Shown here piece after piece: positions 53,892 through 62,026 of a stretch of 64,000 bases of DNA. The notes under the pieces are model-generated. The model did not search any database. It had not been told where the DNA came from and worked only from the letters and a program-made list of their open reading frames with translations. Positions within the stretch are counted from its first letter, which is position 1. Each line of letters begins with the position of its first letter. Source of the stretch: a virus. Made by a program: the position numbers and the translations under genes. Location: positions 62,001-126,000 of IMG/VR virus record IMGVR_UViG_3300047548_000772; one strand, given 5' to 3'.

Positions 53892-54973
53892 TTAGAAGTC
53901 TAGGATACTCAGAAGATCAAATCAATCAGTTTGTCAAAGACCAAGGGTACAATGTACTTGGTGAAATTATGATCGCAACAGTTGATACTAACTGGCACCG
54001 ACTGTTGGCTTCTTTAGGAAAAATAAAAAAATCTAGTTACAAAGCCAGCGAAAAATACATTGTTCATCATCAAGACACAGAATATTTCATCGGCAACGTT
54101 GCATTTACTATAGAAAACTTTAATCGAGTCATAAGAGCATTGAATATCGATCCGTGTCGTTTTGTAATCTTTACCAACCATTATGGCAGCACATACAAAT
54201 GGCTGGAGTACTGCAATCACGAAAAAAATCAATTCATTGTGGTCGAATCTCCGTGGACCAATTATGTTCGCTGCGAGCAACCAACTAAGCCCATTGCAAC
54301 AACTAACTGCAACTATCACTTTTCCTGCATTATGGGCAGAGCAAGAGCACACCGTGACAAGTTATCCCACTGGTTGTTAGAAAATCATCTTGATCAATTA
54401 AACCTAGTAGTTTACAATCGTTCCGACGATGCACCGACACCCGAAGAAACATTTTCTCAAACAACAGATTCTATCGGCATTAATCACTTTAGTTACTTGT
54501 CGCCAATTCCATTTACTAGAATCAACGAAGAATGGACTAACTATTCAAAACTTAAATCTAGTTTAATTCCTATAAAGAATTACGAGATTCCACCTTACCA
54601 GTTTAGTGATAAATTTGCTTCTCCGTGGTACGAATCTGTGCTGCTTGACTTAATTACAGAAACTGTGTTTAACTATCCGTATGCGTACATAAGCGAAAAG
54701 ACTATAAGACCAATTGCTGTTGGGCGTCCGTTTGTTATAGTCGGTGCGCCGCAAACACTAGACTGGTTACGCAACATGGGCTTCAATACATTTGATCGTT
54801 GGTGGGACGAATCCTACGACCAATGTCAAGATCCAGACTCGAGGTTACAAAAAGTTTTTGCAACCATTGAGCATATTTGCTCAATTCCATTAGAGCAATG
54901 CCAACAGATGTTAGAAGAAATGGCTCCTGTGTTACTGCACAACCAAAAACGCTACGAAGAACTTGCATTTTGA
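53888..54973 (+). CDS. GT-B-like glycosyltransferase, TEKTFKPI family (copy 4)
   Basis: A 361-residue protein that overlaps the gp47 end as ATGA. The C-terminal block is YISEKTIRPIAVGRPFVIVG, then LRNMGFNTFDRWWDESYDQ, as in copies 1-3. A first part of about 180 residues is less conserved, with HYGSTYKWLEYCNHEKNQF. It is followed by a radical SAM gene and an amidinotransferase, the same set of enzyme types that is seen in the left part of the window. Sugar transfer is inferred from the motif. Confidence 0.6.
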   Translation: MIRSLGYSEDQINQFVKDQGYNVLGEIMIATVDTNWHRLLASLGKIKKSSYKASEKYIVHHQDTEYFIGNVAFTIENFNRVIRALNIDPCRFVIFTNHYGSTYKWLEYCNHEKNQFIVVESPWTNYVRCEQPTKPIATTNCNYHFSCIMGRARAHRDKLSHWLLENHLDQLNLVVYNRSDDAPTPEETFSQTTDSIGINHFSYLSPIPFTRINEEWTNYSKLKSSLIPIKNYEIPPYQFSDKFASPWYESVLLDLITETVFNYPYAYISEKTIRPIAVGRPFVIVGAPQTLDWLRNMGFNTFDRWWDESYDQCQDPDSRLQKVFATIEHICSIPLEQCQQMLEEMAPVLLHNQKRYEELAF

Positions 54974-55803
54974 ATACACTAGAATATATCGAAAGTATGA
55001 TCATTAGACCTTGCAACCTTAGTTGCCAAGGTTGTACCACCTTTAGTGATCTTACATGGGCGGGCTACACCACATGGGAACAAGGTAAAGCTGAAATCGA
55101 ACCTTGGCTTGCAAGACTTAAATTTGAGAGCTGGGGAGTCATGGGCGGAGAGCCGCTAATGAATCCCGATTTAAAAAATTGGCTCAGAGGTATCAGAGAT
55201 TTAATGCCCGAAACTCAAATAAGAGTTGTAACCAATGGGTTGTTATTAAACAAGCATCGATGGATTGTCGATTTATTGCACGAACTAGGCAATAGCACAC
55301 TTAAAATTAGCTATCACTTGCCAGACAATCAACTTGATCAAGAAATTGAGTTTATACAAAAACGCTTTGCATGGAAACCTGTTACAGAGTACGGAATTAA
55401 TCGTTGGCTTACCGATAACGAGTACCGTTTTCAAATTGCTCGTCCTGAAAAGTTTTTAAGAACATTCCGCGGTTCATATGATAACATGATGCCGCACAAT
55501 AACGCACCCAACGAGGCATTTGAAATTTGTGTACAAAAACGTTGCCCGATGATGTTCAAAGGTCGCATATACAAATGTGGTACTGCAGGATTGACTCCAG
55601 ATTTGTTAGAAAGATTTAATTACCCAAACAAAGAAATGTGGGAGCCCTTTATTGACGCTGGTTTGGCGCCTGACTGCTCCGACGACGACCTTGCACGATT
55701 TGTACAGAACTTCGGAAAACCGCATAAAATATGTAGACAATGTCCAACTAACAAAGACATTGAATCATTGATTGACCACACCATTACAGTAAAAAGGAAA
55801 TAA
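54970..55803 (+). CDS. Radical SAM protein (compact type)
   Basis: About 277 residues if TTG at 54970 is used, where the upstream stop overlaps as TTGA; ATG at 54997 is the alternative. The SAM cluster motif is C15, C19, C22 (PCNLSCQGCTTFSD), and GGEP lies at 59-62; then VTNGLLLNKH. The C-terminal part carries extra cysteines (CVQKRCPMM, YKCGTAG, CRQCPTN), a SPASM-like region that could hold an auxiliary cluster. Unlike the five tandem genes it has no cysteine-rich part before the barrel. Confidence 0.9.
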   Translation: MNTLEYIESMIIRPCNLSCQGCTTFSDLTWAGYTTWEQGKAEIEPWLARLKFESWGVMGGEPLMNPDLKNWLRGIRDLMPETQIRVVTNGLLLNKHRWIVDLLHELGNSTLKISYHLPDNQLDQEIEFIQKRFAWKPVTEYGINRWLTDNEYRFQIARPEKFLRTFRGSYDNMMPHNNAPNEAFEICVQKRCPMMFKGRIYKCGTAGLTPDLLERFNYPNKEMWEPFIDAGLAPDCSDDDLARFVQNFGKPHKICRQCPTNKDIESLIDHTITVKRK

Positions 55804-55804
55804 C

Positions 55805-56980
55805 ATGTATTCAGTATATCAACACTGGGATCCGCTAAATGTTTGTCTAGTAGGACGAACTTACCCACCAGAGTTTTACTCATGGATTAAGGACCCAGAC
55901 ACCAGATCTAGATTTGAAAAACTTGCCGAGGAAACCGAAGAAGATTACCAAAATCTAATCGGCCTACTGCAAAACAAATTCAATGTAAAAATACATCGAC
56001 CAGAGTTTCCTGAAGATCTTTCTTCACTGTACATCGGTAACAAATGGGTGCAACCACCTACTGCTCCTAGAGATTATTTTCTCATGATTCAAGATAAGTT
56101 TTGGGTTCCGCATGTTCCCAATGCTAGTCATGCATGGTCAGTATTCTATCGCCAAAACAAACAAAGTTGGTGGGATGACTTTATTCGCCCACAAGACTTT
56201 TATGCAGCAATGCCCGAATTTAAAAATGAAATGGAAGAAAAATTCCAACAGTTTCAAATCAACGACCAAGCGCACCTAGATGCTAAGTTAAAATTCTACA
56301 CACATGTATTTGACGACATTCGCGCACAAAATAACGAGATTGTTTATACTGATTTAGACTTTATCAACGGATGCTTTGTAGGACGTTTAGGACAAGATTT
56401 ATATTTTGCTACACAAACTTACCACGATGACAAACAACTCATTTTGGATCAAGTTAACAAACTCTTCCCTGACACACGCAACCACGTAGTTAATTCAGGA
56501 GGACACGGAGATGCTGTGTATTGTCCAGTTACCCCAGGATTAATTATTAGTCTTAACGATGTACCAACCTACGCCGACACTTTCCCAGATTGGGAGGTTG
56601 TGTATTTGCCACCTAGTAACTATTCGCACATGCGAGAATTTGAAGTTTCAATGAAACGAAACAAGGGTCGCTGGTTCATGCCTGGGTTTGAACAAGATAA
56701 CAACCTTATTCACATGGTAGATCACTACTTCGATGAATGGGTTGGGCAAGTTAGTGAAACCGTTTTTGATGTTAACATTCTTATTGTTGATCCTAAAAAC
56801 ATTGTTGTTAGCACACACAACGACAAAGTCGAAGAAGCATGCGCACGACACGGAATCGAAGTTCACGTAAGTCCGTTTAGACACAAGTATTTCTGGGACT
56901 GCGGTATTCATTGTGTAACCAACGATCTTTCTCGCACCGGAACCAAAGAAAACTTTTTCCCAAATCGCCGTCTTGGTTGA
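55805..56980 (+). CDS. Amidinotransferase-like enzyme, paralogue 2
   Basis: A 391-residue guanidino-modifying-superfamily protein with AAGGAA ahead of its ATG. N-terminus HWDPLNVCLVGRTYPPEFYSW; catalytic His in GGHGDAVYCP; nucleophile C370 in FWDCGIHCVTND. It is much closer to the protein at 62027 than to the one at 6329, and the first two share VYQHWDPL and PPEFYSWI. A segment at about residues 90-200 is longer than in paralogue 1. It probably transfers an amidino group from arginine to an amine, but a hydrolase role cannot be ruled out. Confidence 0.8.
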   Translation: MYSVYQHWDPLNVCLVGRTYPPEFYSWIKDPDTRSRFEKLAEETEEDYQNLIGLLQNKFNVKIHRPEFPEDLSSLYIGNKWVQPPTAPRDYFLMIQDKFWVPHVPNASHAWSVFYRQNKQSWWDDFIRPQDFYAAMPEFKNEMEEKFQQFQINDQAHLDAKLKFYTHVFDDIRAQNNEIVYTDLDFINGCFVGRLGQDLYFATQTYHDDKQLILDQVNKLFPDTRNHVVNSGGHGDAVYCPVTPGLIISLNDVPTYADTFPDWEVVYLPPSNYSHMREFEVSMKRNKGRWFMPGFEQDNNLIHMVDHYFDEWVGQVSETVFDVNILIVDPKNIVVSTHNDKVEEACARHGIEVHVSPFRHKYFWDCGIHCVTNDLSRTGTKENFFPNRRLG

Positions 56981-57005
56981 TTCTGTTCAACGTTGACTGT
57001 ATAAT
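56977..57005 (+). promoter_or_regulatory. Sigma70-like promoter abutting the gp46 start
   Basis: TTGATT (56977-56982), 17 bases, then a perfect TATAAT (57000-57005), again exactly 6 bases before the ATG at 57012. The geometry is identical to the gp47 promoter, so a leaderless message is likely here also. Confidence 0.65.
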
Positions 57006-57011
57006 TTCTAT

Positions 57012-58775
57012 ATGATTCAGATTAAAGATCTTACTGTTAAAAACTTTATGAGTGTGGGTAATGCCACACAAGCCGTTAACTTCGATCGTCAAGATCTCAC
57101 GCTTGTTTTAGGTGAGAACTTAGACTTAGGCGGCGATGGTTCACGCAACGGAACTGGTAAAACTACTATTATCAATGCGCTGAGTTATGCGCTATATGGC
57201 CAGGCACTAACTAACATTAAGAAAGATAACTTAATCAACAAAACCAATGGCAAGAACATGTTGGTTAGTTTAGAGTTTAATGTAAACGGTCAAGATTATC
57301 GTGTCGAGCGTGGTCGCAAACCCAATCTTCTTAAGTTTTATGTTAACAATGAAGAACAAGCCTCGGAAGATAATGCGCAAGGCGACAGTCGAGAAACACA
57401 ACAAGCCATCGAAGACATTCTCGGTCTTAGCCATGACATGTTTAAGCATGTCTTGGCTCTTAACACTTATACAGAACCGTTCTTAAGTTTAAAGGCCAAC
57501 GATCAACGCACTATTATTGAACAGTTGCTAGGCATTACATTACTGTCCGAACGTGCTGAAAAGATCAAAGAACTAAACAAACAAACCAAAGATGCGATTA
57601 CTCAAGAGGAGTTTCGTATTCGTGCTATTCAAGAAGCCAACAAACGCATCGAAGAACAAATTGAATCACTAAAGAAACGACAAAAGATGTGGGAAGCCAA
57701 GCAAAAAGAAGATTGCGAAAAACTTGGTGCAGCTATTGTAAGCCTTGAACACATTGATATTGATGCAGAGATTCAAGCACACAGAAACTTAGCCGACTAC
57801 AGCGTTCGTAAGAAACAAATTCAAGACGAAGAAACTGCTATCAAACGATTAAAGTTAGATATTGATCGCGAACAAAAGACTATTGCTAAAATCGAAGCAG
57901 ATCTTCAAGCATTGCGCGAACACAAGTGCCATGCTTGCGGACAAGATCTTCACGACTCTAAGCACGAAGAAGTTCTTAAAGTTAAAGAAGCAGACTTAGT
58001 AAGTGCACAAGATAACATTCACTTGCATCAAACACAACTTGCAGAACACGAAAACGAACTAGATGACCTAGGAGAACTAGGGTCACAACCGCAGGTGTTT
58101 TATGATACCATTGAAGATGCACTAAATCATCGCAATAGCTTAGAAATGCTGCGCAAAGACTTAGACAGTCGCAGTCAGGAAGTCGATCCGTATACAGAAC
58201 AAATTGCCGATATGCAAGGACAAGCCTTGCAAGCGATTAGTTATGATACGCTAAACGAATTAACTAGAGTGCAGGATCATCAAGACTTCTTGCTAAAACT
58301 ACTAACCAACAAAGACTCATTTATTCGTAAGAAGATTATCGAACAAAATCTAAGTTACCTGAACTCAAGATTAACACATTACTTAGATCGCATCGGTTTA
58401 CCACACTCTGTAATATTCCAAAATGACTTGTCCGTGGAAATCACTGAACTCGGGCGCGACTTAGACTTTGACAACTTATCTCGTGGTGAACGTAACCGAT
58501 TAATCCTATCAATGTCGTGGGCTTTCCGTGACGTTTGGGAAAGTTTGTACAGCCCAATTAACTTGTTGTTCATTGACGAACTTGTTGATTCGGGTATGGA
58601 CACACAAGGTGTTGAAAACAGTCTAGCATTGCTCAAGAAGATGTCGCGTGAACGTCAAAAATCTATTTGGCTAGTAAGCCACCGCGATGAACTTGCAGGG
58701 CGTGTAGAAAATATTCTTAAAGTTGTTAAAGAAAACGGCTTTACTAGTTATAATACGGATGTTGAGATAGCATGA
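57012..58775 (+). CDS. 46: Recombination endonuclease subunit gp46 (Rad50/SbcC-like)
   Basis: A 587-residue SMC-like ATPase, near T4 gp46 (560). Walker A is GSRNGTGKTT (43-52); a long coiled coil occupies about 180-440 with a zinc-hook CHAC near residue 307-311; the signature motif is LSRGERNRL near 486 and Walker B is LLFIDELVDSGMD near 516. With gp47 it makes the end-processing complex. The ATG is certain because it starts the first strand of the ATPase. The last codons overlap the next gene (ATGA). Confidence 0.96.
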   Translation: MIQIKDLTVKNFMSVGNATQAVNFDRQDLTLVLGENLDLGGDGSRNGTGKTTIINALSYALYGQALTNIKKDNLINKTNGKNMLVSLEFNVNGQDYRVERGRKPNLLKFYVNNEEQASEDNAQGDSRETQQAIEDILGLSHDMFKHVLALNTYTEPFLSLKANDQRTIIEQLLGITLLSERAEKIKELNKQTKDAITQEEFRIRAIQEANKRIEEQIESLKKRQKMWEAKQKEDCEKLGAAIVSLEHIDIDAEIQAHRNLADYSVRKKQIQDEETAIKRLKLDIDREQKTIAKIEADLQALREHKCHACGQDLHDSKHEEVLKVKEADLVSAQDNIHLHQTQLAEHENELDDLGELGSQPQVFYDTIEDALNHRNSLEMLRKDLDSRSQEVDPYTEQIADMQGQALQAISYDTLNELTRVQDHQDFLLKLLTNKDSFIRKKIIEQNLSYLNSRLTHYLDRIGLPHSVIFQNDLSVEITELGRDLDFDNLSRGERNRLILSMSWAFRDVWESLYSPINLLFIDELVDSGMDTQGVENSLALLKKMSRERQKSIWLVSHRDELAGRVENILKVVKENGFTSYNTDVEIA

Positions 58776-59806
58776 ACTTAGCCTGGGACCACTGGCACAT
58801 TGAGCCATCTAGTATTTGCACCTTAAAATGCCCAAGGTGCCCTCGTGCTGAAGTTCCAGAAAGTTTGCTAAACAGACAATTGACCTTGGATTTTTTTGTA
58901 AATCAATTAGGTGCCGATGTTGTTCGTCAGATTCGTAAAATTACATTCTGCGGCAACGATGGAGACCCAATTTACTGCAAAGATTTTTTAGAAATATGCA
59001 GTTGGATCAAAGAAGTCAATCCATCAATTAACTTAGTACTCATTACCAACGGCAGTTATAAACCTGTTGAATGGTGGACACGTCTTGCAGAAATATTTAA
59101 TGAGCACGACGAAGTGCATTGGAGTTTAGATGGATGGGATCAACACAGCAACGAACAATACCGTGTAAATTCTGATTGGGCGTCAATAGCACAAGGCATA
59201 CGTACATTCCGTTGCTACAACGGATCAACATACACCGTTTGGGCCAGTATTGCTTTTAGATTTAATGAACATGCTATTAACTGGCAAAAGGGCTTAGCCA
59301 AAGAGTGGAGATTTGATCTTTATCAGCTAACAAAAAGCACTAAATTTGCGAGTAAATATCCCGAAGCATATGGCGGTGCACAAGATATGCTCGAACCCAC
59401 TGACCCTAATTTAGTGGCCAGCGGACATCGCTTTGAGCGTGTTTTAACACCTATAAGTGCTAAAATACGCCCCGGGGCAGAACTGAAGGCAATTTTTTTA
59501 CAACGGGCTCAAGACTTAGATAAACATACACAATACTCAGGCATTTGTTTAATAGGCAACAAAGGCGTGTTTTTAAACAGCCAAGGGGAGTTTTATCCTT
59601 GCTGTTGGACCGCTAATAGATACGAACATAATAATTTTTGGCACACACTGGCACAAAGCCGTTTTAATTTAAATCAAAAAACTTTTACAGAGATAATGTC
59701 TGACCCGTTTTGGACGTCAGATTTCTTAAAGTTTGATAGTCTCGAATGCCGCACTAAATGTACACGAGAGAAACTATCAGACTTATCGCACACAACTGAA
59801 TGGTAA
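58772..59806 (+). CDS. Radical SAM protein with SPASM-like C-terminus
   Basis: A 344-residue protein. The SAM cluster motif is C16, C20, C23 (CTLKCPRC) very near the N-terminus. The usual GGEP is replaced by CGNDGDP, followed by LITNGSYKP and WSLDGWDQHS. The C-terminal part, KGVFLNSQGEFYPCCW and CRTKCTRE, has cysteines suited to an auxiliary cluster. The gene overlaps the gp46 stop as ATGA and so is linked to the recombination genes. It is not closely related to the five tandem radical SAM proteins. Confidence 0.88.
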   Translation: MNLAWDHWHIEPSSICTLKCPRCPRAEVPESLLNRQLTLDFFVNQLGADVVRQIRKITFCGNDGDPIYCKDFLEICSWIKEVNPSINLVLITNGSYKPVEWWTRLAEIFNEHDEVHWSLDGWDQHSNEQYRVNSDWASIAQGIRTFRCYNGSTYTVWASIAFRFNEHAINWQKGLAKEWRFDLYQLTKSTKFASKYPEAYGGAQDMLEPTDPNLVASGHRFERVLTPISAKIRPGAELKAIFLQRAQDLDKHTQYSGICLIGNKGVFLNSQGEFYPCCWTANRYEHNNFWHTLAQSRFNLNQKTFTEIMSDPFWTSDFLKFDSLECRTKCTREKLSDLSHTTEW

Positions 59807-59810
59807 CAAA

Positions 59811-60326
59811 TTGACAAGCCCAAGTAAAGCCAAAGGAAACTCGTTTGAACGTCAAACTGCAGATTTTTTAACAAATCTCTATGGAGAGAAGTTTATTCGT
59901 GCACCCGGCTCAGGCGCTTATGTAGGCGGTAAAAATACTCATCGTAAACAACTGTTGCACGAAGGACAAATACGCAACTTTAAAGGGGACATTGTTCCAG
60001 GACAAAGTTTTCCTAAGATGAATGCTGAGTGCAAAAGTTACAAAGAATTTCCATTTCATCAATTATTCTCTGGCGAAGTAAAACTATTAGAATCATGGAT
60101 TGATCAATGTATGGACGTTGCTGACGAGGGCGACTTCAACATTATATTCATGAAATTCAATCGCAAAGGCACTTACGTAGCCATCCAGGCACAACCCAAT
60201 CAAACAGAACTATTTTTTACAAGACACTTTAACTACGCTTCTAAAAAACACGGGCATTGGTTCATTATGGACCATGATTTATTTTTTGAACTAAACGAAG
60301 ACACAGTACGAGAGTTATGTCAGTGA
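59811..60326 (+). CDS. PD-(D/E)XK nuclease, possible Holliday-junction resolvase type
   Basis: About 171 residues from a TTG at 59811, four bases after the previous stop; an ATG upstream at 59733 would overlap by 74 bases and is less likely. Nuclease motifs in order: E13 (KGNSFERQTADFL), D60 (FKGDIV) and E73-x-K75 (AECKSYK). The conserved GSGAYVGGKN between them is typical of the phage family. The fold and size resemble archaeal Hjc-type resolvases, which would suit its place after gp46. Activity as a resolvase is inference; a general DNA endonuclease is also possible. Confidence 0.75.
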   Translation: MTSPSKAKGNSFERQTADFLTNLYGEKFIRAPGSGAYVGGKNTHRKQLLHEGQIRNFKGDIVPGQSFPKMNAECKSYKEFPFHQLFSGEVKLLESWIDQCMDVADEGDFNIIFMKFNRKGTYVAIQAQPNQTELFFTRHFNYASKKHGHWFIMDHDLFFELNEDTVRELCQ

Positions 60327-61261
60327 TTGTCACTGTTGTAACCGACGGCGGATCTGGTGGAACATTCCTAACTTGGAGTTTGCATTTCTTATCCGGCGCA
60401 ACTGAATACTTCAGTACCGAAACTAAATCATGGACTAAGATTGTTGATAACCCGTTAACATCTAAAAACAGTCATGGCTTTATACCAAATCAACTAAACA
60501 GAATTAAAAATCACTCAATCGAAACATTAAACAACCAAATTAAATTATTACAAAACGAACAAACTAACACATTTCATACACTATACTTTCACGAAACCGA
60601 CGATCCAAACCTAGACAACAATGTCATTGACTTAACTAACAAACTAAACAACAAAACAATTTTATTAAGGTCTTATCATTATCCGCTGTATCACGACAAG
60701 TATGCATCAAGAGGTTATACTGCATTATCCCCTGATGATGCATTTGACGAATTTTGCAACAAGTACTTTAAAGATTCAGCAGAAACTTTTCAAAACTTAA
60801 ACTTAACTAATATCTGGGACAAACGAGAGTTCATTGCATTAAACTTTGACGCATTTAGACAACGTAACACTATTAAAGACCCTGACAATTATTACTACTT
60901 AGACGCACTAGAGCTTTGGACTAACTTTGACATTTCAGTCAAAACCCTATTTGACTACTTGAATCTAGGGTTAGATACCGAACGCTTTGAACATTGGAAA
61001 AACATATACAACAACTGGAAAAAATTACAATTCGACAGACTACAATTTCAAACTTACTTCGATAAAATTATTAACTCAATTATTAACAACACCGACTTAG
61101 ACTTAGAACGATTCAATTTAGACATTCAACAAGAAGCAACAATACAAAGAACGTTACTATACAAACACAACTTGGCTCTAAAAACTTGGCAACTTGAAAA
61201 ATTTATTAATACACAACAATTACATTCTCTATTAGAACCAAACACATACCACAATTTATAA
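60317..61261 (+). CDS. Asn-rich protein with P-loop-like GSGGTFL start, unknown function
   Basis: A 314-residue protein. The first 25 residues, VTDGGSGGTFLTWSLHFLSG, look like the start of a sulfotransferase or other P-loop protein, though not the strict Walker A. The rest is helix-rich, with many Asn, Leu and Lys residues and a long FDYLNLGLDTERFEHWKNIYNN segment. Base composition becomes even more A-rich here than in the neighbours. It overlaps the nuclease gene by 10 bases and is followed by the hairpin-rich non-coding stretch. Function unknown; a PAPS-dependent transferase is only a guess. Confidence 0.7.
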   Translation: MSVIVTVVTDGGSGGTFLTWSLHFLSGATEYFSTETKSWTKIVDNPLTSKNSHGFIPNQLNRIKNHSIETLNNQIKLLQNEQTNTFHTLYFHETDDPNLDNNVIDLTNKLNNKTILLRSYHYPLYHDKYASRGYTALSPDDAFDEFCNKYFKDSAETFQNLNLTNIWDKREFIALNFDAFRQRNTIKDPDNYYYLDALELWTNFDISVKTLFDYLNLGLDTERFEHWKNIYNNWKKLQFDRLQFQTYFDKIINSIINNTDLDLERFNLDIQQEATIQRTLLYKHNLALKTWQLEKFINTQQLHSLLEPNTYHNL

Positions 61262-61692
61262 GCACCAGCAGTAACAGCTAGCACAGGCTAATATCGTGTG
61301 CCCTATACCTGGATCACAGATCGCAGGGACGGAAGACTCTTCGCTGTAAAGAGCACTCAACTACTACCCGTGAGGATGAAGATCGCCAATGCCGCGATTT
61401 AGTTGTTTGAATAGGAATAAAAGGCTAAAAAGACGCTCAAGACGATTGAGCACGTTGTACAAGTATGATAGCGTATATTTGTATAACCGCCGTTGTAATA
61501 AGACGGGGATGGAGGTACCGGACAACCGCCTCTGCTAAACACCCTAACGCTGTGTGACTATGCTACTCAGATGAAGTCAATCTTTGCCCAGTGCGGGCAA
61601 AGTGTGACCAATTAATCTAGATGAAGCATAAACGCTTCGCTTTAAAAATAAATGTTGTGAGCGTAAGCGAAACAACAGATCACGTAGTGATC
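61262..61692 (+). ncRNA. Hairpin-rich non-coding stretch, possible structured RNA
   Basis: These 431 bases have no usable gene but a chain of hairpins: AGATCGC/GCGATTT (61380-61400), GCTCAA/TTGAGC (61435-61451), a 12-bp stem with two G-U pairs (61455-61466 with 61475-61486), CTTTGCCC/GGGCAAAG (61582-61602), GAAGC/GCTTC (61623-61638) and AGATCAC/GTGATCT (61677-61693). The part around 61500-61540 (GGGGATGGAGGTACCGGAC) is more G/C-rich than its surroundings. No tRNA, tmRNA or RNase P RNA signature was found. Plus-strand orientation is assumed because G-U pairs in the 12-bp stem form only in that RNA; no promoter is obvious. Confidence 0.55.
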
Positions 61693-61693
61693 T
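61677..61693. terminator. Hairpin between convergent genes
   Basis: AGATCAC-GTA-GTGATCT, a perfect 7-bp stem, followed by TATATATTAT on the plus strand and overlapping the last base of the minus-strand stop. It may stop both converging transcripts, although the T run is weak. Confidence 0.5.
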
Positions 61694-62025
61694 TATATAT
61701 TATCAGGCCAATCTCTAAATAATGCGTGTTGTATATCAGCAGCAACAAACTGATTAAATGATTTGTGTTTCTCTTCGAGTTCACCTTGCTGTGGTACTAC
61801 TCGTTGGAATGCTTGTTCCATTTGTGCCATGTTGTTAAATTCCATGAGTATCATCCACTCTGGCATATCAGCAATACTACGGAATCCCATTTTGCAACGA
61901 GTAATTCTGTACGATACCATTTTGCCTTCTGATACTAAGTGATCAAAAAACTTCTTCATGTTGTTGACCCAGTCTAGATCAGAAATGTCGCCTTCTTTGT
62001 TTGCCCAAATTGTATAAATGTCCAT
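61693..62025 (-). CDS. Small protein, ferredoxin-like/dimeric alpha-beta barrel type
   Basis: A 110-residue protein with AGAGGA ahead of the ATG at 62025. It begins MDIYTIWANKEGDISDLDW, then FFDHLVSEGKMVSYRITRCKMGF and MPEWMILMEFNNMAQMEQAF. The alternation of strand, helix and strand is that of small dimeric barrel proteins (NIPSNAP/ABM-like); I recall a similar DUF6616-type family but cannot verify the match. The gene starts one base after the amidinotransferase stop, so the two are probably expressed together. Function unknown. Confidence 0.75.
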   Translation of the reverse strand: MDIYTIWANKEGDISDLDWVNNMKKFFDHLVSEGKMVSYRITRCKMGFRSIADMPEWMILMEFNNMAQMEQAFQRVVPQQGELEEKHKSFNQFVAADIQHALFRDWPDNI

Positions 62026-62026
62026 G

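Noticed and set aside
58723-58754. Possible third promoter, TATAAT upstream of the radical SAM gene at 58772
   Set aside because: The best -35 partner (TTGTTA) is 20 bases away, the box lies inside gp46, and the gene is already coupled by an ATGA overlap.
61262-61692. tRNA, tmRNA, RNase P RNA or group I intron
   Set aside because: No cloverleaf with TTC loop, no tmRNA ends, no RNase P core and no P7-like intron motif could be found; the hairpins do not fit these classes.
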